64,000 nucleotides of DNA. Origin: CALOCY01 sp942491975. Lineage in GTDB: Bacteria; Bacteroidota; Bacteroidia; Bacteroidales; Prolixibacteraceae. Made by a program: the position numbers and the translations under genes. Location: assembly GCA_942491975.1 (NCBI GenBank), contig CALOCY010000004.1:1302001-1366000 (forward strand), given 5' to 3'. Within the stretch, counting starts at the first letter, position 1, and each line of letters begins with the position of its first letter. The notes beneath the pieces were generated by a model. That model made no database searches. It was not told the origin of the DNA and saw nothing but the letters and a program-made list of their open reading frames with translations. Below are positions 8,995 to 15,772 of this stretch, piece by piece.

Positions 8995-9912
8995 CTAAAT
9001 AAAGAATATAGATACCCCTGCAACTGAAATAATAGCACCGATAACCTCTTTCAATGTAACTTTTTCCTTAAAGATAATCACTGCGGGAAGAATAATCAAG
9101 ATGGGGACAATAGCCATAATTGTTGAGGCAATCCCTGTGTTGGTATGCTGAATGGCCAAAAGAGATAAGGAGACACCTAAGAACGGGCCAAACACTGCCC
9201 CCAGGGTTATCCGCTTCATGGCCGACCGGTCAGCAAGGGCAATCCTTACCCTGCCCCATTTCCGCCAAAACGTAAAAACAATTACAAAACCAATGATCCC
9301 GGCAAAAATTCTGATTTGAGTAGCTGCAAAGGCATTGTATTCTCCCATACCTTTTTTACTTAAGACAAGTCCCAGTGCCTGTCCGGTGGCACCTCCAAAT
9401 GCCAGTAATATCCCTACTATAGAGTAATTTGACCGCATTTTACGGATATTAAATTTTCCTTTTTTTTGCTTTTTCTCAGGCTTAAGGATAACCATCACAA
9501 TTCCGGCCAGTGTAACAAACATTCCAAACCAATGTTGCATTGTCATTTGCTCTTTAAGCCATAACCATCCGATGAACGCGGTAATCGGAGGTGTAAGCGA
9601 CATAATAAGCATTGATATCCGTGAACCAATCACTACAAATGCCTGAAACAGCAATAAATCGCCAATAACAAATCCGATTATCCCTGAAAGCAACAACCAC
9701 AACCAACTCTCCAACGATGCATCAACCGGAAAAATCAAACCCCTTGAGAAATAGGTATATGTTGACAAAAGAACTGCCCCCATCAATAAACGAATAAGGT
9801 TTACGGATAGCGAACCCACCTTCTTGCCAGCCGACTCGAAGGCCATCGCAGTAAATGTCCAGCAAACAGCCGTCAGCAGCGAAGCGATTTCACCAAAATG
9901 GGAGTTTAACAT
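8995..9912 (-). CDS. DMT superfamily transporter, EamA family
   Basis: A 305-residue inner-membrane protein with about ten hydrophobic segments arranged as two EamA repeats (about residues 5-140 and 160-305), separated by a basic loop (KPEKKQKKGKFNIRKMRSN). The repeats carry typical features, such as SLTPPITAFIGWLWLKEQ and MAIVPILIILPAVIIFKEKVTLKE. The substrate of such proteins (metabolite or amino-acid efflux) cannot be read from sequence. It lies 76 bases after the serine-hydrolase stop, separated by a hairpin, so it may be transcribed separately. Confidence 0.9.
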   Translation of the reverse strand: MLNSHFGEIASLLTAVCWTFTAMAFESAGKKVGSLSVNLIRLLMGAVLLSTYTYFSRGLIFPVDASLESWLWLLLSGIIGFVIGDLLLFQAFVVIGSRISMLIMSLTPPITAFIGWLWLKEQMTMQHWFGMFVTLAGIVMVILKPEKKQKKGKFNIRKMRSNYSIVGILLAFGGATGQALGLVLSKKGMGEYNAFAATQIRIFAGIIGFVIVFTFWRKWGRVRIALADRSAMKRITLGAVFGPFLGVSLSLLAIQHTNTGIASTIMAIVPILIILPAVIIFKEKVTLKEVIGAIISVAGVSIFFI

Positions 9913-9924
9913 GCTATTCTTTAT

Positions 9925-9954
9925 TAAAAAGTACTAAAAAACCAGTACTTTTTA
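9925..9954. terminator. Symmetric hairpin, probably a bidirectional terminator
   Basis: TAAAAAGTACT (9925-9935) and AGTACTTTTTA (9944-9954) are perfect 11-bp arms around an 8-base loop. A-tract and T-tract are inside the stem, so it could end transcripts in either direction, most likely the pyrK-pyrD-hydrolase transcript. The stem is GC-poor and a regulatory operator is an alternative. Confidence 0.5.
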
Positions 9955-9988
9955 CATTCATAAATCAATCAGTCTAATAATCTACTAC

Positions 9989-11296
9989 CTAATTCATTGC
10001 CAGTACATCAACCGGTTTTGTATATTCAAAAAGATTGTGCCCGGGCCAGTACGAAACCCTGGCCATTATCCCGTTCATCAGTTTATTGATTTCATGCGGA
10101 AATTTAGGCCCCTTATAGTTGCTTGTGTTTATCAATACCGCCCAGACAGTACCATCGGGCAACCGTTTTATCATAGCCGATGTACCGGCCAGAGTACCTG
10201 TCCTGATCCAAATACCCTGCGGAGTAGCAGTTTTCCACCCCAGGGCACCCATCCCCTCTTTATCATTGGTCATTTTGTCAATTGATGATTGCTCCAGAAT
10301 ATCAGGATAAGTATCAAATCCATCAATGGCAACAACAAGTTTTGCAATTTCTGCTGCCGAGGCAATCCATCCCCCCGCTGCCCCAAGCAATTCTATATTG
10401 TTGCCCCCGTACGATTTGGGAACAAGATCCCCTGTGCCGAATGAAGAGTATACCTTTTCTGCATCGTCCTGTTCGTAGTAACGCACCTCATTTTTGCGGA
10501 GATTTTCTTTCAGGCTTTTGCCCAGGTGCATGTCGTAAATACCAACCGGGTACAATATGTGATATTTCACATAATCTTCGTACCCCTGTCCGCTCACCTC
10601 TTCTATAACCCGCTGTAGTACAAGATATCCCAGGTTAGAATACTTGCTCCTTGAACCGGGTTTAAAGTGCAAACGACGACTTGTCACATATTCCAGGTAC
10701 GATTCAATGTCAGGAGGTGAAGTATTCCCCGTTTTTTTTGCAATCAACAATGGGGTGAATAGCGGATCACCATATCGCTTCGTCCATCCGGCAGTGTGGT
10801 TTAACAGGTGCTTCACTGTGACCTGCTTCATCCGTGAATCGCTAAGTCCTTCATATTTATTCAATATCCCTTCTCCGCCAAATACCTTGCTATCCAGCTT
10901 CAGGTATCCCTCTTCTACAAGCTTCATCACAGCTACAGCTGTAATCAGCTTTGACACACTTGCCACCCTGAACAAATTTTCCGGGGATACCGGTATACTG
11001 TTCTCTTCATCAGCCAATCCATACCCTTTTACATACACCAACTTCCCCTCTTTGACTACTGCCATCGACATCCCTTTCATCTCCCACCGTTGCAAAAAAC
11101 GGTTGGCACGTGCATCAATATACCTCGAATACTCGAAGTCGGACAGGTAATTCTCTAAGTTATGGTTGACAGGATTGTACTCCATCTGCCGGATATGACA
11201 GGGATAAGCAGCCCTGTCAGCCCCGCCAAAATTGCAGGCAAACAACAAAAACAGTAAGGCAAGTATATTCTTAATCAGTAGTTTATGCATTAACAT
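9989..11296 (-). CDS. Serine hydrolase, beta-lactamase/class C penicillin-binding family, predicted lipoprotein
   Basis: A 435-residue member of the beta-lactamase-related family (PF00144). The N-terminus MLMHKLLIKNILALLFLLFAC ends in a lipobox, predicting a lipid-anchored envelope protein. The nucleophile motif SxxK is in FRVASVSKLITAVAVMKL, and the YxN motif is in RSKYSNLGYLVLQRV. The C-terminal part (WIRTGTLAGTSAMIKR) takes the place of the KTG box, with RTG instead. It may be a D-amino-acid peptidase or an esterase; a true beta-lactamase is less likely. Its ATG overlaps the pyrD stop as TAATG, implying translational coupling. Why a wall-type hydrolase should be coupled to pyrD is unclear. 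Confidence 0.85.
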   Translation of the reverse strand: MLMHKLLIKNILALLFLLFACNFGGADRAAYPCHIRQMEYNPVNHNLENYLSDFEYSRYIDARANRFLQRWEMKGMSMAVVKEGKLVYVKGYGLADEENSIPVSPENLFRVASVSKLITAVAVMKLVEEGYLKLDSKVFGGEGILNKYEGLSDSRMKQVTVKHLLNHTAGWTKRYGDPLFTPLLIAKKTGNTSPPDIESYLEYVTSRRLHFKPGSRSKYSNLGYLVLQRVIEEVSGQGYEDYVKYHILYPVGIYDMHLGKSLKENLRKNEVRYYEQDDAEKVYSSFGTGDLVPKSYGGNNIELLGAAGGWIASAAEIAKLVVAIDGFDTYPDILEQSSIDKMTNDKEGMGALGWKTATPQGIWIRTGTLAGTSAMIKRLPDGTVWAVLINTSNYKGPKFPHEINKLMNGIMARVSYWPGHNLFEYTKPVDVLAMN

Positions 11297-12210
11297 TAGT
11301 GTAATTCCAACCCTCCAATTATATCATTAACATCCTCAAAATCATGTCTTTTCAGGTAATTTTCAATTCCGTCGATCACTTTTTCTGTTACCCGGGGATC
11401 AACAAAATTGGCTGTACCTATCTGTACAGCGGTAGCCCCGGCCAATATGAACTCTATGGCATCACGGGCATTCATTATCCCCCCCATTCCAATCACCGGT
11501 ACTTTTACCGCCTGACTCACCTGCCATACCATTCGCAATGCAACCGGTTTTATTGCCGGTCCCGATAAGCCCCCTGTAATAGTAGACAACAACGGTTTTC
11601 GTGTTTCGGCATCAACAGCCATCCCCAACAGTGTGTTAATGAGCGATATGCCATCGGCACCCACCGCTTCAACTGCACGGGCTATTTCTGCAATATCGGT
11701 GACATTGGGCGATAATTTAACGATCAATGTTTTTTTGTATACTTTACGCACTGCTTTAACCACGGCCTCTGCACCGGCACAGGACACACCAAATGCCATT
11801 CCCCCCTCTTTTACGTTGGGGCACGATATATTCAGTTCTATACCGGGTATTTCCGGTACTTCGTTCAATTTTTCAGCTGCTTCAACGTAATCCTCAATGA
11901 TTGAACCGGAAAGGTTGACCAGTGCATGGGCATCAAAATGCTCAAGCTTGGGCAAAATATGTTCAATAAAATAATCAACCCCTTTATTCTGCAAACCTAC
12001 GGCATTTAGCATACCCATAGGTGTCTCTGCCATTCGCGGATAATCGTTGCCCTGTCGCGGGTGCAATGTTGTACCTTTAACCACAAAGCCCCCCAGGCGG
12101 TTAAGATCGATAAAATCAGCAAACTCATAACCGTATCCAAAAGTACCGGATGCCGTAAGTACCGGGTTTTTGAGATCTAAATCACCTATTTTTACTTTTA
12201 AACTTACCAT
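11296..12210 (-). CDS. pyrD: Dihydroorotate dehydrogenase class 1B, catalytic subunit
   Basis: Oxidises dihydroorotate to orotate in de novo pyrimidine synthesis. The 304 residues fit the PyrDB subunit. Motifs include LTASGTFGYGYEF at the start of the TIM barrel, ELNISCPNVKEGG with the catalytic Cys of class 1 enzymes, KLSPNVTDI, the FMN phosphate-binding GGLSGPAIKPVALR, and VIGMGGIMNARDAIEFILAGA. It overlaps pyrK by 7 bases upstream and the serine hydrolase by one base downstream. PyrDB needs PyrK to pass electrons to NAD+, and that gene is adjacent. Confidence 0.95.
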   Translation of the reverse strand: MVSLKVKIGDLDLKNPVLTASGTFGYGYEFADFIDLNRLGGFVVKGTTLHPRQGNDYPRMAETPMGMLNAVGLQNKGVDYFIEHILPKLEHFDAHALVNLSGSIIEDYVEAAEKLNEVPEIPGIELNISCPNVKEGGMAFGVSCAGAEAVVKAVRKVYKKTLIVKLSPNVTDIAEIARAVEAVGADGISLINTLLGMAVDAETRKPLLSTITGGLSGPAIKPVALRMVWQVSQAVKVPVIGMGGIMNARDAIEFILAGATAVQIGTANFVDPRVTEKVIDGIENYLKRHDFEDVNDIIGGLELH

Positions 12211-12992
12211 GCCAGATCTTTAGTGTTGAATACCGGGCCATCAGTACAAACGCACAGATTTCCATTTTCGTGTGTCGGGGTCACGCAGCAGAGGCAAACG
12301 CCAAAACCACACCCCATCATATTTTCGAGTGAAGCCTCGCAGAAAACCCCTTCTTTTGCTGCACTATCACCAATTGCTTTCATCATCGGGTCAGGGCCAC
12401 AAGTGTAAATACGGTCAAATGCAGAGAGTTGCTTGAAAAGGGAATGGGCTGTTACGTACCCTTTTTCGCCCATAGAGCCATCTTCTGTAGTCAGGTGAAG
12501 GTTCCCTACGCTTTTAAACTTTTCAAGCTCTACATGGTCTTCTTTTGACCTTGCCCCCAAAAGTATATGTACATCCGATGTTATTTTAGCCAGTTTTTTA
12601 GCCAGGATCATCATGGGCGCAATTCCCGATCCTCCACCAATAAGCAATACTTTCTCCCCTTTTTCGGGCATTGTAAATCCTTTTCCCAGCGGATATATAA
12701 TACTCAATTGATCGCCCGGGGTAAATGTGCCCAGCTTATGTGTCCCATCGCCCACTTTTTTAATTAAAAGAGAAAGGGTTTCATTTTCAGCATCATAATC
12801 GTAAAATGAAAATGGCCTTCTGAGAAATGTGGTGGGGGAATCTTTTACCAGTACATTGGCAAATTGTCCCGGTTGAAGTTCATCATTTATACCGGGAACC
12901 TTGAAAATAAGCAGGTTCGTGTCTTTATTCAGACAAATATTATCAAGGATTGTTAAGTCCTGAACTGTTTTCTTCATCTGTTTTTGCCGCAA
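12204..12992 (-). CDS. pyrK: Dihydroorotate dehydrogenase electron transfer subunit
   Basis: This FAD and [2Fe-2S] protein links PyrDB to NAD+. Residues about 5-100 form a ferredoxin-reductase-like FAD domain (TFLRRPFSFYDYD), followed by the NAD-binding part (LLIGGGSGIAPMMILAKKLA; YTCGPDPMMKAIG). The C-terminal cysteine cluster MMGCGFGVCLCCVTPTHENG, with a later CVCTDGPVF, binds the iron-sulfur centre. The first ATG is at 12992; the ATG at 12977 (MKKTVQDLTI) is an equally plausible start. It is the first gene of a pyrK-pyrD-hydrolase unit and overlaps pyrD by 7 bases. Confidence 0.95.
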   Translation of the reverse strand: MRQKQMKKTVQDLTILDNICLNKDTNLLIFKVPGINDELQPGQFANVLVKDSPTTFLRRPFSFYDYDAENETLSLLIKKVGDGTHKLGTFTPGDQLSIIYPLGKGFTMPEKGEKVLLIGGGSGIAPMMILAKKLAKITSDVHILLGARSKEDHVELEKFKSVGNLHLTTEDGSMGEKGYVTAHSLFKQLSAFDRIYTCGPDPMMKAIGDSAAKEGVFCEASLENMMGCGFGVCLCCVTPTHENGNLCVCTDGPVFNTKDLAW

Positions 12993-13010
12993 AGATAGCC
13001 GAAATTATAG

Positions 13011-13460
13011 TTATCGGGGAAAGTATTCACCAAAAGTTTTATCGGAATAGAAAACCACTATTTTTTCAATTTCAACCCGTTGTTTTACCTCTTTTCTCTC
13101 CGTTTCAGGCTGTTTTTCCGAGGTAGGTAAATAACTTTTTTGCTGTGCTGTGGTAGTAGTCAATTTTGATTTATAAGGCACTGCATCGCTGGAATCATTA
13201 ACATTATGGTGTGTTGCAAACAGGTCTGCCGGGGGAGACTGTTTTGGCCTGTTGGTATACATTTCCCCTTCGCCCAAAAGCAACCAACGGGCACTAATTG
13301 AAGGAAAACTGGTAAGTATCCGTTGCAAAAAAGTGTAGCCCGGTTTGTTTCTTCCACTCAGGACATGCGAAACAGTGGGGCGTTGTATGCCAATCCGGTC
13401 TGCAAATTCAGCAGAAGAGAGTTGTTCTTTTTCTAATAATAACCGAATGCGGTCTTCCAT
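13011..13460 (-). CDS. XRE-family helix-turn-helix regulator
   Basis: A 149-residue protein with an N-terminal HTH_3 domain: MEDRIRLLLEKEQLSSAEFA, then DRIGIQRPTVSHVLSGRNKP (recognition helix) and ARWLLLGEGEMY. The remainder is a polar, low-complexity tail without recognisable domain. A frame extending to 13502 exists, but the ATG at 13460 starts exactly at the conserved MEDRI and sits about 20 bases after a strong promoter, so I use it. This type is common in Bacteroidota and its targets are generally unknown. A palindrome overlaps its own -7 box (13485-13498), which suggests autoregulation; further copies of the site lie upstream. Confidence 0.9.
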   Translation of the reverse strand: MEDRIRLLLEKEQLSSAEFADRIGIQRPTVSHVLSGRNKPGYTFLQRILTSFPSISARWLLLGEGEMYTNRPKQSPPADLFATHHNVNDSSDAVPYKSKLTTTTAQQKSYLPTSEKQPETERKEVKQRVEIEKIVVFYSDKTFGEYFPR

Positions 13461-13484
13461 AGCAAAATAAGTAAAATGGCACAG

Positions 13485-13498
13485 GTTACAAATGTAAC
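13485..13498. promoter_or_regulatory. Palindromic candidate operator of the XRE regulator
   Basis: GTTACAAATGTAAC is a perfect inverted repeat (6-bp arms, 2-base centre) lying across the -7 element of the XRE gene promoter. Related sites are at 13519-13532, 13542-13555 and 14167-14180 (TTTACAAATGTAAA, also a perfect palindrome). Binding by the XRE protein is an inference. Confidence 0.5.
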
Positions 13499-13519
13499 AC
13501 ACATTATTGAACCAACAAA
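13489..13519 (-). promoter_or_regulatory. Bacteroidota-type promoter of the XRE regulator gene
   Basis: On the minus strand TTTG (13519-13516) is followed after exactly 19 bases by TACATTTG (13496-13489), matching TTTG-N19-TANNTTTG. The predicted start site is about 20 bases before the ATG at 13460. Both elements and the spacing are ideal. Confidence 0.7.
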
Positions 13520-14542
13520 ATACATTTGTTATTTATTGCGATTTACATTTGTATGCCTTATTCATACCCCCTATTATCAGCAAGCTATCATTGTTTTTTC
13601 GGGCAAATAAATTCAAAAAAGTGCATTAAGTACAAAAAGACACCGGAAACCGATTATCAGTGATCAGGATTTTTAATTAAGGTTGGTAGTATCATTAGAG
13701 AAAGGCACAGGGTATCAAAAATCAATAAAGAAAAGCAAGCTTCTTCTATTCTTCTTTTAACTCCCTTTATCCTGTTAAGTGGTAATTTCCTTGTCATTAC
13801 TCATTTATTAGGGTAAAAATCAACCTATATATCGAAACAAACACACTTATTACCAATAATTTAAGCTTTAATAGCTAATATCACACCCAATAATTAAAGT
13901 ATTATTTTACTATTCAATAGTAAAGAACTGATTTTCAGATTTTTATACTCATAATAGTATATGGCTAATTATGAAATACTAATCCTTTTAGTAGCAATAA
14001 AAAAGAATTTATTTATTAAATCATTGTAAATATCTGTATTCTTGTACTTTATAATATGTTTTAGATTTAATGTTATCTATTTACAAAAGTTATCGACTGT
14101 TTAGCTGTTTTGATTACTTTTGTTATTTAAAACTGGTGGTCTCATTATTTTTTTCACCACTTCTGTTTTACAAATGTAAATTGTAGGTTTCCTCTTCTTC
14201 TCTATTCTATCGCTTCAATGCCTAATTCAAAAAAAAACGATTATTTTGTATCAAACACCATTCCCTCCCCCTTTAAACAATTCTCAACGCTTTTAAATTG
14301 ATACAAAATTGCTGTAACTAATACCGATTGCTAATTAGTATGAGGCATAAATGCGCGTTGCTTTTTATGCCTAACTAATTATGCATCGGCATTATACCTG
14401 AAATCCTATGGTTCATCCTGATGTCAACCTGGTATAACAATATACGAATTGATTGTTGTACAAATTCTATTTTCAGCTACTACAGATTTACGAAAAATAG
14501 CATTAATTTTATCTGATAATGTAATTTTACTGAAAAACAGTT
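13503..14542. other. Gene-free AT-rich stretch of about 1 kb
   Basis: No reading frame with codon-like properties is seen on either strand. The segment is notably AT-rich and holds three extra copies of the TTTACA-type operator motif (13519, 13542 and 14167), a TACTTTTG box at 14115-14122 without a -33 partner, and a long imperfect palindrome at 14318-14395. It could contain an untranslated RNA or decayed sequence. Confidence 0.6.
14318..14395. repeat. Long imperfect palindrome (about 78 nt)
   Basis: Nested arms pair over about 30 bases: AGGCATAAA (14343-14351) with TTTATGCCT (14364-14372), TAATTAGT (14332-14339) with ACTAATTA (14374-14381), and CCGAT (14324-14328) with ATCGG (14385-14389), separated by small bulges. 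The loop is TGCGCGTTGCTT. It has no T-tract typical of a terminator. It may be a small mobile-element footprint or a structured RNA. Confidence 0.6.
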
Positions 14543-15772
14543 ATGCGTGGGGTTCCAATAACACTCTTTATCGTATTTATCCTGGTTTTTGTTTTGATTA
14601 CCGGCTTAAATAGTCTGGGGATGTTCCGTTTAATAAAGAAACGGCGCCATTTTTTGGTTATCTCTGTAGTGTTGCTGTTATACCTGGTTACAATCATAGC
14701 TGTGGCTACAACTATTTACGGTAACCCGGAGAAAATACGGTTATTGAAAGATTATTCGGGAATATTAACCTTGAATGCAATAATCCTGGGGACTGCACTT
14801 ACGCTCCTCACCTTTTCGCTCTTCGTCTTATTGTCACAAACAGTTGCACGGTTCTTCAGAGGCTACCGCAAACAGGCTGAATACATCTTTTTAATACAAG
14901 GGGTTATATTGTCGGCATTGTTTGTTCTGCTTTTTGTATATGGTACTGTTATCGGCAAACATAACGTCCGCTACACCACTGTAGAGTTACAAATTCCCGA
15001 CCTTCCAGAGGCATTTGACGGCTTAAAGCTTGTACATATTACCGACTTTCATGCCGGGACATTTACAAGGGCTCCCGGCTGGATGAAACAATTCAGCAAC
15101 CGTATCAATGCTTTTGAACCGGATTTCATCTTCTTTACAGGCGATTTTGTTAACAATTTTTCGGATGAACTGCCCCGATTTGTTACATCATTTAAGCAGT
15201 TGAAAGCCCGGTACGGGAAATATTCGATTACCGGCAACCACGATTACGGGGATTATTCGAGGTGGGAAAACACAGCAGAAAAGCGTGCTAATTACGATAC
15301 ATTAATCAGCTATCAGGCACAAATGGGATTTAAAGTATTGCTTAATAGTTCGGATTCTATTACTTTAAAAAACAAGAAATTACATATTGTTGGTGTAGAA
15401 AATTGGGGCAAGCCTCCCTTCCCTAAATATGGCAACCTGACAGCAGCATTGTCCAATAGCCAGCAAAGCGATTTCACCATCCTGCTTTCACACGATCCCA
15501 CCCATTGGGAAGCAGAAGTATGGGGGTACCCGGAAATTGCATTAACCTTGTCGGGACATACACACGGGATGCAATCGGCCATCAATACAGGAGGTTTTCG
15601 GTTTAGTCTGGCCAACCTGATCTATAAGTACTGGGGAGGCTTGTACCGGCATAATAATCAATTTCTTTATGTCAGTACAGGTATGGGGAATATTGGTTTT
15701 CCGGGACGTATCGGGCTATCTCCGGAAATCACATTTTTAGTATTAAAGCATGCTCAAATTGAACAGGAATAG
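14543..15772 (+). CDS. Membrane-anchored metallophosphoesterase
   Basis: A 409-residue calcineurin-like phosphoesterase of the YkuE/YaeI type. Three or four hydrophobic segments fill residues 1-150. The catalytic domain follows with all five blocks: VHITDFHAG, FIFFTGDFVNN, SITGNHDYGD, ILLSHDPTHW and LTLSGHTHGMQ, which supply the two-metal centre. Homologues act on phospholipids or UDP-linked lipid intermediates at the membrane; the substrate here is unknown. Its last 30 bases (15743-15772) overlap the end of the convergent gene on the other strand. The upstream kilobase is gene-free. Confidence 0.9.
   Translation: MRGVPITLFIVFILVFVLITGLNSLGMFRLIKKRRHFLVISVVLLLYLVTIIAVATTIYGNPEKIRLLKDYSGILTLNAIILGTALTLLTFSLFVLLSQTVARFFRGYRKQAEYIFLIQGVILSALFVLLFVYGTVIGKHNVRYTTVELQIPDLPEAFDGLKLVHITDFHAGTFTRAPGWMKQFSNRINAFEPDFIFFTGDFVNNFSDELPRFVTSFKQLKARYGKYSITGNHDYGDYSRWENTAEKRANYDTLISYQAQMGFKVLLNSSDSITLKNKKLHIVGVENWGKPPFPKYGNLTAALSNSQQSDFTILLSHDPTHWEAEVWGYPEIALTLSGHTHGMQSAINTGGFRFSLANLIYKYWGGLYRHNNQFLYVSTGMGNIGFPGRIGLSPEITFLVLKHAQIEQE

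Noticed and set aside
10644..11150. 168-codon open frame on the plus strand
   Set aside because: Lies fully inside the serine hydrolase gene on the other strand and has no recognisable domain; a shadow frame.
9989..11296. Antibiotic-resistance beta-lactamase
   Set aside because: The KTG box is replaced by RTG and the lipoprotein architecture and operon coupling fit a general PF00144 hydrolase better.
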